64,000 nucleotides of DNA, taken from contig NZ_JAGOMQ010000005.1 in the NCBI RefSeq assembly GCF_017993425.1, positions 1-64,000 on the forward strand. The letters are read 5' to 3'. Shown in pieces: positions 34,098 to 42,753 of this stretch. Under the pieces are notes generated by a model. It was not told where the DNA came from, did not search any database, and was given only the letters and a program-made list of their open reading frames with translations. The translations under genes were made by a program, and so were the position numbers. Every line of letters begins with the position of its first letter. The first letter of the stretch is position 1. This stretch comes from Amaricoccus sp. (lineage in GTDB: Bacteria; Pseudomonadota; Alphaproteobacteria; Rhodobacterales; Rhodobacteraceae).

Positions 34098-35105
34098 ATG
34101 GCGGATGCGGCTCCCCTCTTCGAGCTCTGGCGCGGCGACCTGCCGGAATCGCGCCACCGCGGCCACGCGGTCGTCGCCACCGCAAGCGGCGAGATCGTCG
34201 CCGCCTGGGGCGATCCCGGCGCGATCGTCTACCCCCGCTCGTCCTGCAAGATGCTCCAGGCCCTGCCCCTCCTCGAGAGCGGCGCCGGGGCGGGCCTCTC
34301 CACCGAGCGACTGGCGCTCGCCTGCGCCTCGCACGAGGGCGCGGCGATCCACGTCACCCGCGTCGCCGCCTGGCTCGGCGAGATGGGCCTCACTGAGGCC
34401 GACCTGCGCTGCGGCCCGCAGGTCCCGAGCGACGCGGACGAGCGCCGGCGGCTGCGCGAGGCGGGCCTCGCGACCGACCAGCTCCACAACAACTGCTCCG
34501 GCAAGCACGCGGGCTTCCTGACGCTGGGCCGCCGCCTCGGCGGGGGCGCGGAATACGTCGAGCTCGACCACCCGGTGCAGCGCGCCGTCCGCGACGCCTT
34601 CGAGGCGATGACCGGCGCGCCCAGCCCCGGCTGGGGGATCGACGGCTGCTCCGCCCCGAACTTCGCCTGCGCCATCGCCGGGCTCGCCGTCGCGATGGCG
34701 CGGATGGGCGACCCCGCCGGCCTCGGCGCGACCCGGGCCGGCGCGGCGCGGGCGCTCGTCGACGCGATGCGCGCCCATCCCGACCTCGTCGCCGGCGAGG
34801 GCCGCGCCTGCACCGAGCTGATGCGCGCCACCGGCGGCCGGGTCGCGGTCAAGACCGGGGCCGAGGGCGTCTTCACCGCGATCCTGCCCGAGCGCGGCCT
34901 CGGCGTGGCGCTCAAGGTCGAGGACGGCGCAACCCGCGCCTCGGAATCCGCCATCGCCGCCATTCTCGTCCGCCTCGGCGCGCTCGACCCCGCCGACCCC
35001 GCCGCGCGGCGCCGCCTCTCCCCGCCAGTCGAGAGCCGCCGCGGCCGCGTCGCCGGCCATGCCCGACCCGCCCCGGCGCTCTGGGAGGACGGCCGCCCGA
35101 TCTGA
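34098..35105 (+). CDS. Rhizobium-type L-asparaginase
   Basis: The 335-residue protein belongs to the asparaginase II (Rhizobium etli AnsA-like) family, unrelated in fold to the E. coli enzymes. Visible family motifs are YPRSSCKMLQALPLLESGA (the Ser-x-x-Lys-like SSCK), ACASHEGAAIHV, LHNNCSGKHAGFL and GWGIDGCSAPNFA. It should hydrolyse asparagine to aspartate and ammonia in the cytoplasm, since there is no signal peptide. A GGAGGAGGCGAGG tract precedes the ATG. It stands alone upstream of leuC. Confidence 0.9.
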   Translation: MADAAPLFELWRGDLPESRHRGHAVVATASGEIVAAWGDPGAIVYPRSSCKMLQALPLLESGAGAGLSTERLALACASHEGAAIHVTRVAAWLGEMGLTEADLRCGPQVPSDADERRRLREAGLATDQLHNNCSGKHAGFLTLGRRLGGGAEYVELDHPVQRAVRDAFEAMTGAPSPGWGIDGCSAPNFACAIAGLAVAMARMGDPAGLGATRAGAARALVDAMRAHPDLVAGEGRACTELMRATGGRVAVKTGAEGVFTAILPERGLGVALKVEDGATRASESAIAAILVRLGALDPADPAARRRLSPPVESRRGRVAGHARPAPALWEDGRPI

Positions 35106-35176
35106 CGGCTGTCCCACCGGAATCCCGCCGTCCCGGCTGCTTGCCGCAGCCCCGATTCGGGCGTATCTAGCCCGCC

Positions 35177-35263
35177 ATGATCCCCGTCTTCGACATGGAC
35201 GACCACGCCCGCCTGCCCTGGCGGTTCTTCGGCCGGGCGGCGGGGCTATGCGCGCTCGGCTGA
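35177..35263 (+). CDS. Possible 28-residue peptide upstream of leuC
   Basis: ATG at 35177 opens a 28-codon frame ([20 protein letters not shown] then AAGLCALG) that stops 55 bp before leuC. It has only three Leu codons, not clustered, so it is a poor candidate for a leucine attenuator leader. No good ribosome-binding site is visible. It may be an unrecognised small protein or chance. Confidence 0.25.
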   Translation: MIPVFDMDDHARLPWRFFGRAAGLCALG

Positions 35264-35318
35264 CCGTCCCGCCGCGCCGCCCTTCGCTCCAGTCGCCGCC
35301 ATCCCCCGGGAGAGCTCC

Positions 35319-36734
35319 ATGTCCGCCCCCCACGCCCCCAAGACCCTCTACGACAAGATCTGGGACGCCCATCTCGTCAACGAGGCGCCCGACGGCACCT
35401 GCCTGCTCTACATCGACCGCCACCTCGTCCACGAGGTGACCAGCCCCCAGGCCTTCGAGGGCCTGCGCATGGCCGGCCGCAAGCCCCGCGCGCCGGAGAA
35501 GACCGTGGCCGTCCCCGACCACAACGTCCCCACCTCGCTCGACCGCGCCCGCGGCATCGACGACGAGGAGAGCCGCGTCCAGGTCGAGACCCTGAAGAAG
35601 AACGCGACCGACTTCGGCATCGAGTATTACGGCGTCGAGGATGTCCGCCAGGGCATCGTCCACATCATCGGCCCGGAGCAGGGCTGGACCCAGCCCGGCA
35701 TGACCATCGTCTGCGGCGACAGCCACACCGCGACCCACGGCGCCTTCGGCGCGCTCGCCCACGGCATCGGCACCTCGGAGGTCGAGCACGTGCTCGCCAC
35801 CCAGACGCTGATCCAGCGGAAAGCGCGGAACATGAAGGTCGAGGTCCGGGGCGCCCTCGGCCCCGGCGTGACCGCCAAGGACGTCACCCTCTCGATCATC
35901 GGCGAGACCGGCACGGCGGGCGGCACCGGCCATGTCATCGAGTACATGGGCGAGGCGATCCGGGGGCTCTCGATGGAGGGCCGCATGACCGTCTGCAACA
36001 TGGCGATCGAGGGCGGCGCCCGCGCCGGGCTGATCGCCCCGGACGAGACGACCTTCGCCTACGTCAAGGGCCGGCCCAAGGCGCCGAAGGGCGGAGCCTG
36101 GGAGATGGCCGAGGCCTCGTGGCGGCGGCTCTTCAGCGACGAGGGGGCGCACTACGACAAGGTGGTGATCCTCGACGCCGCCGCGATCGCGCCGGTCGTC
36201 ACCTGGGGCACCTCGCCCGAGGACGTGCTGCCGATCACCGGCGTGGTGCCGGCGCCGGAGGACTTCGAGGGCGGCAAGATCGACGCCGCCCGCCGCTCGC
36301 TCGAGTACATGGGCCTCACCCCGGGCACCCGGCTCCAGGACATCGCCATCGACACCGTCTTCATCGGCTCCTGCACCAATGGCCGGATCGAGGACCTGCG
36401 CGAGGTGGCGAAGGTGATGGAGGGCCGCCGCGTCAAGGACGGCATCCGGGCGATGATCGTCCCGGGCTCCGGCCTCGTGCGCGCCCAGGCCGAGGAGGAG
36501 GGCATCGCGCAGAAGCTGATCGAGGCCGGCTTCGACTGGCGCATGGCCGGCTGCTCGATGTGCCTCGGCATGAACCCCGACCAGCTCGCCCCGGGCGAGC
36601 GCTGCGCCTCGACCTCGAACCGCAACTTCGAGGGGCGGCAGGGGCGCGGCGGCCGCACGCACCTGCTCTCCCCCGCCATGGCCGCGGCGGCGGCGATCAC
36701 CGGCCGGCTGACGGACGTGCGCGAGCTGATGTGA
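35319..36734 (+). CDS. leuC: 3-isopropylmalate dehydratase large subunit
   Basis: The 471-residue aconitase-family protein shows KIWDAHLV, the [19 protein letters not shown] segment, and cluster ligands in FIGSCTNGR and [12 protein letters not shown], together three Cys for the 4Fe-4S centre. It ends [20 protein letters not shown]. With LeuD it isomerises 2- to 3-isopropylmalate in leucine synthesis. leuD is not adjacent: the next gene is on the other strand, past a hairpin. CGGGAGAG precedes the ATG. Confidence 0.96.
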   Translation: MSAPHAPKTLYDKIWDAHLVNEAPDGTCLLYIDRHLVHEVTSPQAFEGLRMAGRKPRAPEKTVAVPDHNVPTSLDRARGIDDEESRVQVETLKKNATDFGIEYYGVEDVRQGIVHIIGPEQGWTQPGMTIVCGDSHTATHGAFGALAHGIGTSEVEHVLATQTLIQRKARNMKVEVRGALGPGVTAKDVTLSIIGETGTAGGTGHVIEYMGEAIRGLSMEGRMTVCNMAIEGGARAGLIAPDETTFAYVKGRPKAPKGGAWEMAEASWRRLFSDEGAHYDKVVILDAAAIAPVVTWGTSPEDVLPITGVVPAPEDFEGGKIDAARRSLEYMGLTPGTRLQDIAIDTVFIGSCTNGRIEDLREVAKVMEGRRVKDGIRAMIVPGSGLVRAQAEEEGIAQKLIEAGFDWRMAGCSMCLGMNPDQLAPGERCASTSNRNFEGRQGRGGRTHLLSPAMAAAAAITGRLTDVRELM

Positions 36735-36774
36735 GGCCGGGGCCAGCGGCAAGGCCGGTTCCGCGACGACGCTC

Positions 36775-36802
36775 GCCGGGAGACATGCGCAGGTCTCCCG
36801 GC
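36775..36802 (+). terminator. Terminator-like hairpin after leuC
   Basis: GCCGGGAGAC (36775-36784) pairs perfectly with GTCTCCCGGC (36793-36802), loop 8 nt, 40 bp past the leuC stop. There is no T-run. It adjoins the second copy of the 43-bp dispersed block. Confidence 0.55.
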
Positions 36803-36824
36803 TCGACGCGGAGCGGCCGGGGCG

Positions 36825-36867
36825 GGGACGGCGGAACCTCGAAGTGAGTCGAACGGCGCCGCGAAAT
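36825..36867 (-). repeat. Second dispersed repeat family, copy 2
   Basis: The minus strand of 36825-36867 matches 533-575 at 39 of 43 positions. It lies in the 273-bp convergent gap between leuC and the queuosine-precursor transporter and is oriented like the transporter gene, downstream of its 3' end. Nothing else is supported in this gap. Confidence 0.6.
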
Positions 36868-37007
36868 TCTGGCGGATGGCCGTGGCGTCCCTGCCCCCGT
36901 CCTTCGTCTCCGCCGCCCGGGAGCCGTCCATGGCGATCCTCCGTCCCCTCGCCCGTCAAGGGCGAAGGCGGGGATTCGTTCCGCCCGGGACGGGCAGGCG
37001 CAGAGGC

Positions 37008-37625
37008 TCAGGCGCGGCGGCGGGCGGTGACGAGGCGGTAGGGGACGAGCGTCACCGAGGCCATGGCGAGCTTCACGCCGAAATCCGCGGCGGCGAGGCT
37101 GATCCAGAGCGGCAGGACCGGACCCCGCCCGAGGAGGGCGATCGGCTCGTTCGCCCAGCCGACGTCGACGCCGGGGGCGAGCACGACGAGCGCGCCGGAG
37201 AAGGCGATGGTGAAGAAGAGCGCGGTGTCGAGCAGGCTGCCGAGCAGGCTCGCCACGAAGGGCGCCCGCCACCAGTTGCCGCGGCGCAGCCGGTTGAACA
37301 CCGTCACGTCGAAGAGCTGCGCGGCGAGGAAGGCGGTCGCCGAGGCGACGGCGACGCGGATCGTCACCAGCGGGCCGAACGGCCCGTCGATCTGCGTGCC
37401 TATGAAGCTGCAAGCGAGGCCGACGACGAAGCCCGCATAGACGACGCGCCGCGCCGCCGCCGGCCCGTGCAGCCGGTTGGTCACGTCGGTGACGAGGAAG
37501 GCGAGCGGATAGGTGAAGGCCCCCCAGGTCAGCCACTGGCCGAACAGGAACTGCACGAGGATGTTCGAGGCGACGACGATCGCCGCCATGGCGAGGATCG
37601 GGGGCAGGAGGGCGGCATGCTTCAT
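37008..37625 (-). CDS. yhhQ: Queuosine precursor transporter (YhhQ/VUT family)
   Basis: This 205-residue protein has about six membrane segments. Family landmarks are the charged stretch LAFLVTDVTNRLHGPAAARRVVY in the first third, AQLFDVTVFNRLRRGNWWRAPFVASLLGSLLDTALFF, and a C-terminal FGVKLAMASVTLVPYRLV. YhhQ imports preQ0/preQ1 for queuosine synthesis. With queG at 23432 it indicates an active queuosine pathway, including salvage. It is transcribed alone, upstream of a dispersed repeat. Confidence 0.9.
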   Translation of the reverse strand: MKHAALLPPILAMAAIVVASNILVQFLFGQWLTWGAFTYPLAFLVTDVTNRLHGPAAARRVVYAGFVVGLACSFIGTQIDGPFGPLVTIRVAVASATAFLAAQLFDVTVFNRLRRGNWWRAPFVASLLGSLLDTALFFTIAFSGALVVLAPGVDVGWANEPIALLGRGPVLPLWISLAAADFGVKLAMASVTLVPYRLVTARRRA

Positions 37626-37702
37626 CGGACGCTCGCGACGCTGGCGGGACGCGGCCTGATAGGGCGCAGGCCCCGCGCGATCAAGTCGCAACCCGCCAGG
37701 GC

Positions 37703-38317
37703 TCAGGCCACCGGGCGCGTCGCCAGCATCGACGGCCGCGCGAGGAAGCGCGCGGCCCAGGCGTCGAGCGCCGGCCGGCCGCGCCGCCAGGCCCGGTCGT
37801 CGAGCCGCAGGTCGAGATAGCCGAGCGCGCAGCCGACGGCGATCTGGCCGAGGTCGAGCGGCCCGGCGAGATGCGACATCCAGCGCGCCTCGATGGCGTC
37901 GAGCGCCCGGGCGATCTTCGACCACTGGCCCTCGACCCAGAGGTCGCTGCGCGCCTCCTGCGGCCGGACCCGGCCCTCGTAGACCATGGCGAGCGCCGCC
38001 TCGGCGACGCCGTGGCCGGTCGCCTCCAGCGTCAGCGTCTCCCAGAGCCGCGGCGGCGGCGGGTAGAGCCGCCCACCGGCGAGGTCGTCGAGATAGCGGC
38101 AAATCACCCGGCTGTCGTAGAGCGCCGGGCCGTCGGGGCGCTCCAGCGTCGGGATCTTGCCGAGCGGGTTCTGCGCCACCGGGATCGTGCCCGGATCGAG
38201 CGGCGTGCCCTGCGCCGTCACGATCTCGGCCCGGTCGAGAAGCCCGGTCTCGTGCAGCGTCACCATCACCATGCGGGCGAAGGGCGAGGTCGGGCCCTGA
38301 TGCAGCCGCAGCGCCAT
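37703..38317 (-). CDS. Glutathione S-transferase family protein
   Basis: The 204-residue protein has a thioredoxin-like N-terminus (LRLHQGPTSPFARMVMVTLHE; NPLGKIPTLERPDG; LYDSRVICRYLDDL) and a helical C-terminal half with DLGQIAVGCALGYLDLRL. This type with SPFxRxV is close to the bacterial YibF-like group. The substrate is unknown. Its ATG overlaps the stop of the upstream 98-residue gene (ATGA), so the two are translationally coupled. Confidence 0.85.
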   Translation of the reverse strand: MALRLHQGPTSPFARMVMVTLHETGLLDRAEIVTAQGTPLDPGTIPVAQNPLGKIPTLERPDGPALYDSRVICRYLDDLAGGRLYPPPPRLWETLTLEATGHGVAEAALAMVYEGRVRPQEARSDLWVEGQWSKIARALDAIEARWMSHLAGPLDLGQIAVGCALGYLDLRLDDRAWRRGRPALDAWAARFLARPSMLATRPVA

Positions 38318-38613
38318 CACTCCACCCGCCGCATGCGGAAGCGGCCCAAAGCCGCCGCGTCGACCTCGACGCCCGGGCCCCCCGGCCGCAGCCGGAAGGT
38401 GCGGCGGAAGCGGCCGGCCCCGTGGACCGCCCGCTCCGCCTCGGCGCGGTGCGGCTCGGCGATCAGCCCCTCGGGCAGCTCGTCGAGCACCGCCTCGCGA
38501 TGGGCGTGCTTCGGCTGCGACTTGCCCCGGGCCGTGTAGAACGCCACCGCGGCGACGGCCCCGATCCGGATCGCCGTCCAGGCGAGCGGAGCGAGGGGGA
38601 TCGGTGCAGGCAT
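38317..38613 (-). CDS. Hypothetical protein coupled to the GST gene
   Basis: The 98-residue protein has a hydrophobic N-terminal helix (PLAPLAWTAIRIGAVAAVAFY) and then a basic, His- and Glu-rich soluble part (GKSQPKHAHREAVLDELPEG). It ends with a beta-rich tail, FRRTFRLRPGGPGVEVDAAA. GGAGG lies eight nt before its ATG. The four-base overlap with the GST start argues for real translation. I do not recognise a named family. It may be a single-pass membrane protein. Confidence 0.65.
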   Translation of the reverse strand: MPAPIPLAPLAWTAIRIGAVAAVAFYTARGKSQPKHAHREAVLDELPEGLIAEPHRAEAERAVHGAGRFRRTFRLRPGGPGVEVDAAALGRFRMRRVE

Positions 38614-38699
38614 CGGCGGAGCCTCCGTGAGCGCGCCGGCCCTTGAACCGACGCTCGATGATGGCAAGATAGGAAGGGAACACGCCCGGAGCAAATGCG

Positions 38700-38921
38700 A
38701 TGACCGCCGAAGCCGTGCTCCTCGTTCTCGTCCTCGCCGCGACGGCGATCTCCGCCGGCATCGGGGCGCTGATCCTCGCCGCCTTCGGAACCGGGGGCTG
38801 GCTCCTGATCCTCGCCCTCGCGCTGGCCGCCGCCCTCGCCTTCCGCCTCGCCGCCCGCCGCCTCGCCGCCCACGCCGCCTGGTCCCGCGACGACCTCCTC
38901 GACGACTGGCGCGCCGGCTGA
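38700..38921 (+). CDS. Small two-helix membrane protein
   Basis: The 73-residue protein has two hydrophobic segments (~4-28 and ~32-52) and a charged C-terminus (AWSRDDLLDDWRAG). GGAG lies 9 nt upstream of the ATG. It is divergent from the 98-residue gene. I cannot assign a family. Codon usage is like its neighbours. Low-complexity Ala/Leu composition means a spurious frame cannot be excluded. Confidence 0.5.
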   Translation: MTAEAVLLVLVLAATAISAGIGALILAAFGTGGWLLILALALAAALAFRLAARRLAAHAAWSRDDLLDDWRAG

Positions 38922-39084
38922 GCCGGCGAAGCCGCGGCGCCTCGCCTCTCCCCGAAGGTCCGTCCCGCCCCCGCCTGCGGGGAGCCTCGGCGCGCCCGCC
39001 GTCACGGCGAAGGCGCGGCGGGCAGGGCGTGCTGGCGCGCCCGCGGCAACAGGTGCGCCCGCGCGCCCCGAGCGACCGGCTGTC

Positions 39085-39400
39085 CCGCCATAGACCGAAC
39101 GATATGACGCCGATAGCCGGCCGACCGAAGCGGGCCTGCCCGCGAGGCCCGGCGCGACAAGCGAAAGCATGGCTTTCGCCGCGCCGACGGCTGGAGCGCG
39201 GTTGCGCGCGGAAGCCGTGAGGGGTGAAGATTTCCCCGTCGCGCGCAATCCGGCCGTGAGCGCCCCGGCGAGCGCGGAATCGCGCTCGCCCCCCGAGGGG
39301 CGATCGCGGACGGATTTGCCACGGGTCAAATCCGTCTGGCGTCACCGTCGCGACCCATTCCTCCCGGTCCGTGGCTTCACCCGGGATGTGGAAATGCCGC
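39085..39400 (-). repeat. Hairpin-rich dispersed element, copy C
   Basis: Read on the minus strand, this copy runs from GCATTTCCACATCCCGGGTG through GACGGATTTGACCCGTGGCA, the GC hairpin, GAAATCTTCACCCCTCACGG and CCCGCTTCGGTCGG to GGTCTATGGCGG. It is almost identical to copy E (43573-43887) over its whole length. It lacks the upstream 37-bp motif and instead follows the terminator of the VWA gene. The rest of the 38922-39453 gap shows no gene. Confidence 0.8.
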
Positions 39401-39408
39401 AGGTCCCC

Positions 39409-39446
39409 CCCGGGCGGGCGCCGCACCCGGACGGCGCCCGCCCGGG
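39409..39446 (-). terminator. Strong hairpin after the copper/VWA gene
   Basis: CCCGGGCGGGCGCCG (39409-39423) pairs perfectly over 15 bp with 39432-39446, loop 8 nt. It starts 7 bp beyond the gene's stop on the minus strand. No T-run follows. Confidence 0.6.
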
Positions 39447-39453
39447 CCGCGCC

Positions 39454-42400
39454 TCAGCGCCGGATCGGGATGACCAGCGCCTCCTTCGGGCGGCCGAACT
39501 GGGCGATCCGGACCACCGCCGTCTCGCGCAGCTTCAGGCTGAGCGGCGAGACCTCCACGTCGATCCGGTAGGTCCCCGGGTCGCGCGCGTCCGCGATGCC
39601 GATCAGCCGCGCCCCGCCGCTCGTGGTGATCAGGAACCGGTCCGCCAGCCCCGGCCCGACCGGCCCGCCGTTCGCGTCGCGCGGCGTGAAGTAGACCTCC
39701 GCCCGCGTCCGGCTCGGCCGCTCCACCGTCACGTCGCTGCCGCGCGGGTCGGCCTTCACGTCGACCGGCGCCTTGTGCCGCGCCTCGCGCGTCACGCAGA
39801 CCCCGCCGCGGCACAGCTCGAAGATCGCGTGGAACTCGTACTCCCCGTCGACCTTCGCCACGTCCGCCGGCAGCGCCGCCTCCCAGTAATGGTCGCCCGC
39901 CACCCCGTCGCCATGCGTGCCGTCGTCGAAGAGCTCGAACTCCAGCGTCTCCGCCCCGATCACCTCGCCCGTCTGCTTCGGATCGACCGCCAGCAGCGCC
40001 GCCTCCCGCGGCCCCACCACGTCGCCCTCGATCACCTTGCGCTCCGCCTGCCCGGCCCCCTTCACCGCCAAGGCGCCGAGCCCGTTCAGCGGCCGGGTCA
40101 CCAGCACCTTCGCCTTGATCGAATCGAACCCCTGCGGCGGCCACGATGTCTCCGGGATCTGGAACGTCGGATGCAGCTCCTCGCCGGTGTAGTAGGTGCT
40201 CCGCCACGGATGCGGCAGCACCCGCGCCGGCGCCTCGGTCAGGATGTTGATGAAGAGCTCCTGCCGCGGCGGCGTCGCCGTCGCCGCCTGCACGATCGCC
40301 GACGACCCGGCCGAGTTCTTCGCCGCCTCGCTCGCCCGCGGCTCCGCCGGCGCCAGCCCGAAGCTGAAATGCCCGTGCTTCATGTAGGGCGCGAGCTTCT
40401 GGTCCTGCTCCAGCAGAACCCCGTCGGCGGCGATCAGGTCCCAGTCGTACTCCCCCGTCGGCTTCGCGCCGACGCAGCCCCAGATCTTCGCCGCCGTCTC
40501 GGTGGCGCGGCTGTCGCTGACGATCGCCGGCGGCCCGGCGGGGTCGCACAGGATCCGCGCCAGCGGCTCGTCATAGGGCTGGACCTCCTGCGCCACCTTA
40601 GAGGCGTAGACGATCAGGTCGAACCCGCCCCGCTTCAGGAGCGCCGTGAACTCGTGCGCGTCGCGGATGCGGCTCACGTTGGTCACCGTCCCGACCGGCA
40701 CCTCGTAGAACAGCGCCTGCGCATAGATCGAGTTGTGGTCCTGGAAGCTCATCGCCGTCGTCATCGGCATCTCGTCCTCGTAGTAGAGGACGTTGGCGCA
40801 GCCGGCCGGGCAGAGCGTGCGGATCTGCCGGCGGATCAGCTCGATCCCGGCGTCCTCGTCGACGAAGCTGTCGCCGGTGAAGCCGTTGGCGAAGGAGCGC
40901 GGCCCCCGCACCGCCTGCGCCTTCCACACCCCGTCGCCCTCGCCCGCGAGCGGCAGCGGGAAGCGCACCACGTGCCAGAGCGGGTTCATCGCGCTCTCGA
41001 CCGTCGGGTCGCTCAGATCCACCACCTTGCCCGAGGGCGCGGTGACCTGAAGCCGCAGCTCCCCCGGCGGGACCGCCTGGCTCCACGAGCCGACGAAGAC
41101 CAGCTCGCGGTCGCCGAGCACGGACTGGCTGACCGGGGCCGAGGCCGCGTCGGCCGGCTCCATCGCCACGATCGGATCCATGCCGACGAACGTGTCGAAG
41201 ATGTCGGCGAAGCAGTCGACGAAGAACTTGCGCAGCTCCAGGTCGCCCGGGCCGCTGACATAGATGCCGCCCTGCAGCTCGGCGAGGTCGCGGAGCTTCG
41301 GCCCGTCGAGGCTGCCGGCCGTGCCGAGGCCGACCGCGCAGACATGGGCGTCGTCGAGCGAGCCCTGCACGGCGGCGATGGTCGGCGCGGTGTTCTCGAT
41401 CCCGTCGGTGAGCAGCAGGATCGCCGGCCGCGCGCTGGCGGCGAGCGTGGTCATCGCCGCCTGCAGGCCGGCCCCGATGCTGGTCGTGCCGGAGGCGACG
41501 ATCGGCGTCAGCGCCGCCGCCATCGCCGCCGGCGCCGCGCCCGGCCCCGTCAGCCCGAGCTCGACCGGGCTCGCCGCCGCCGAGGAGAACGACACCAGCC
41601 CGACCCGGCTGCCGCCGCCGTTCTCGAGCAGGTCGGCGAACAGGTTCGCCGCGTTCTTGGCCGCGACGAGCCGCGTGCCGCCGCCGGCCGTCGGCAGGGT
41701 CATGCTGCCGGAGCGGTCGAAGACGATCATCACGTCCGCCGGCTGCAACCGCCGCCAGTTGTCCTGCACGTCGTTGTAGAGGTTGTGATAGCGGTAGAAG
41801 ATCGGATCGCGCGGCGCGAAGGCGTTGCAGCGGATGTCCGGCAGGCCGGTCGTGCCGTCGCCCGACACGCACTCGCCGAAGCCCCCCGCCGCGGTGCTGG
41901 CGTAGCCGATCCGGGTGTGCTGGTTGTTGTGATAGCCCACCACCGCGTCGCCGATCGCCGCCTCCGAGGCGAAGGTGTCGAGCGTGCCGCCGGCCGCCGG
42001 CTCGCGGAAGGCGTTCGGCAGCGTCTGGCAGTTCGCCGTGCCGCCCCCCGGGTTCACCCCGTTGCAGGGCGTGTTGGCCGGCCGGCCGTTATGCGTCGGC
42101 CCGATGATCGCCCCCGGGCCGGGATTGAAGGTCTGGATGTTCGGATAGCCCATGGCGGCCGAGAACCGCTCGTAGCCGCGCAGGAACTGGCGATGGAAGC
42201 CGAGGAAGCGCGCGCCCCAGTTCGGCCCGGTGTTGTCGGGGTTGGTGCAATGCCAGTTCAGGTGGAAATGCAGCACGTTCTGCGGCACGGGCGCCACGCC
42301 CGTGCAGGCCCAGGGCGTCGGGAAGAACCCGTCGATACTGGCGATCGGCTGGTTCATCCAGCTGATGTCGGGCTCGTTCTCCGGGTCGAACTGCGCCGAG

Positions 42401-42498
42401 GCCGGCGTGGCGGAGAGGAGCGCCGCGAGCGCCGCGGCGGCTACCCCGAGCCGCGCGAGGACGTGGCGGTTCCGTGGCGGCATGGTCCGTTGCGGCAT
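39454..42498 (-). CDS. Secreted tyrosinase-like copper domain fused to VWA domain
   Basis: The 1014-residue protein has a signal peptide (cut near ATPASA|QF). Residues ~70-250 look like a type-3 copper (tyrosinase) domain: H77/H79 and H83 in VLHFHLNWHC, H102 in FLGFHRQFLRGYE, H190 and H194 in GYHNNQHTRIGY, and H238 in APRDPIFYRYHNLYND. The last recalls the tyrosinase DPxFxxHH...D signature. A von Willebrand A domain follows directly, with MIDAS DRSGS at 261-265 and LLLTDGIEN. The remaining ~500 residues are beta-rich with several Cys pairs and resemble no family I know. GAGGGGG supports the start at 42498. The VWA call is firm; the copper domain is inferred from motif spacing. Confidence 0.8.
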   Translation of the reverse strand: MPQRTMPPRNRHVLARLGVAAAALAALLSATPASAQFDPENEPDISWMNQPIASIDGFFPTPWACTGVAPVPQNVLHFHLNWHCTNPDNTGPNWGARFLGFHRQFLRGYERFSAAMGYPNIQTFNPGPGAIIGPTHNGRPANTPCNGVNPGGGTANCQTLPNAFREPAAGGTLDTFASEAAIGDAVVGYHNNQHTRIGYASTAAGGFGECVSGDGTTGLPDIRCNAFAPRDPIFYRYHNLYNDVQDNWRRLQPADVMIVFDRSGSMTLPTAGGGTRLVAAKNAANLFADLLENGGGSRVGLVSFSSAAASPVELGLTGPGAAPAAMAAALTPIVASGTTSIGAGLQAAMTTLAASARPAILLLTDGIENTAPTIAAVQGSLDDAHVCAVGLGTAGSLDGPKLRDLAELQGGIYVSGPGDLELRKFFVDCFADIFDTFVGMDPIVAMEPADAASAPVSQSVLGDRELVFVGSWSQAVPPGELRLQVTAPSGKVVDLSDPTVESAMNPLWHVVRFPLPLAGEGDGVWKAQAVRGPRSFANGFTGDSFVDEDAGIELIRRQIRTLCPAGCANVLYYEDEMPMTTAMSFQDHNSIYAQALFYEVPVGTVTNVSRIRDAHEFTALLKRGGFDLIVYASKVAQEVQPYDEPLARILCDPAGPPAIVSDSRATETAAKIWGCVGAKPTGEYDWDLIAADGVLLEQDQKLAPYMKHGHFSFGLAPAEPRASEAAKNSAGSSAIVQAATATPPRQELFINILTEAPARVLPHPWRSTYYTGEELHPTFQIPETSWPPQGFDSIKAKVLVTRPLNGLGALAVKGAGQAERKVIEGDVVGPREAALLAVDPKQTGEVIGAETLEFELFDDGTHGDGVAGDHYWEAALPADVAKVDGEYEFHAIFELCRGGVCVTREARHKAPVDVKADPRGSDVTVERPSRTRAEVYFTPRDANGGPVGPGLADRFLITTSGGARLIGIADARDPGTYRIDVEVSPLSLKLRETAVVRIAQFGRPKEALVIPIRR

Positions 42499-42574
42499 GG
42501 CGACCCCCTCTTGCGATTTGCGCTTGCGGCCGGACCCCCCGCGGAAAATGCCGCGCATCCGGCCGTCGGCGGCA

Positions 42575-42603
42575 AGGTTACCACGGAAACGTGTGCCGCT
42601 CAA
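42575..42603 (-). promoter_or_regulatory. Candidate promoter for the copper/VWA gene
   Basis: On the minus strand TTGAGC (42603-42598) and TAACCT (42580-42575) are separated by 17 bp. The implied start would leave a leader of about 70 nt before the ATG at 42498. This part of the gap is less GC-rich than its surroundings. Confidence 0.4.
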
Positions 42604-42753
42604 TTATGGCGTGTTTCCGCCATCTTGGGCGGCGCTTGGCGGCTGCCCGCCGGATATGCTAGGTTTCGCCCCTGAGAAGCCGGCGCCGAGACCGGCTCAC
42701 GCCGGCGGATCGTCCGCGCCGGCCGAGGCGGCGAGCAGAGAAGGAGTCCGTCC

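Noticed and set aside
35177-35263. Leucine attenuator leader peptide for leuC
   Set aside because: Only three scattered Leu codons and no clear terminator/antiterminator pair before leuC; kept only as a low-confidence small ORF.
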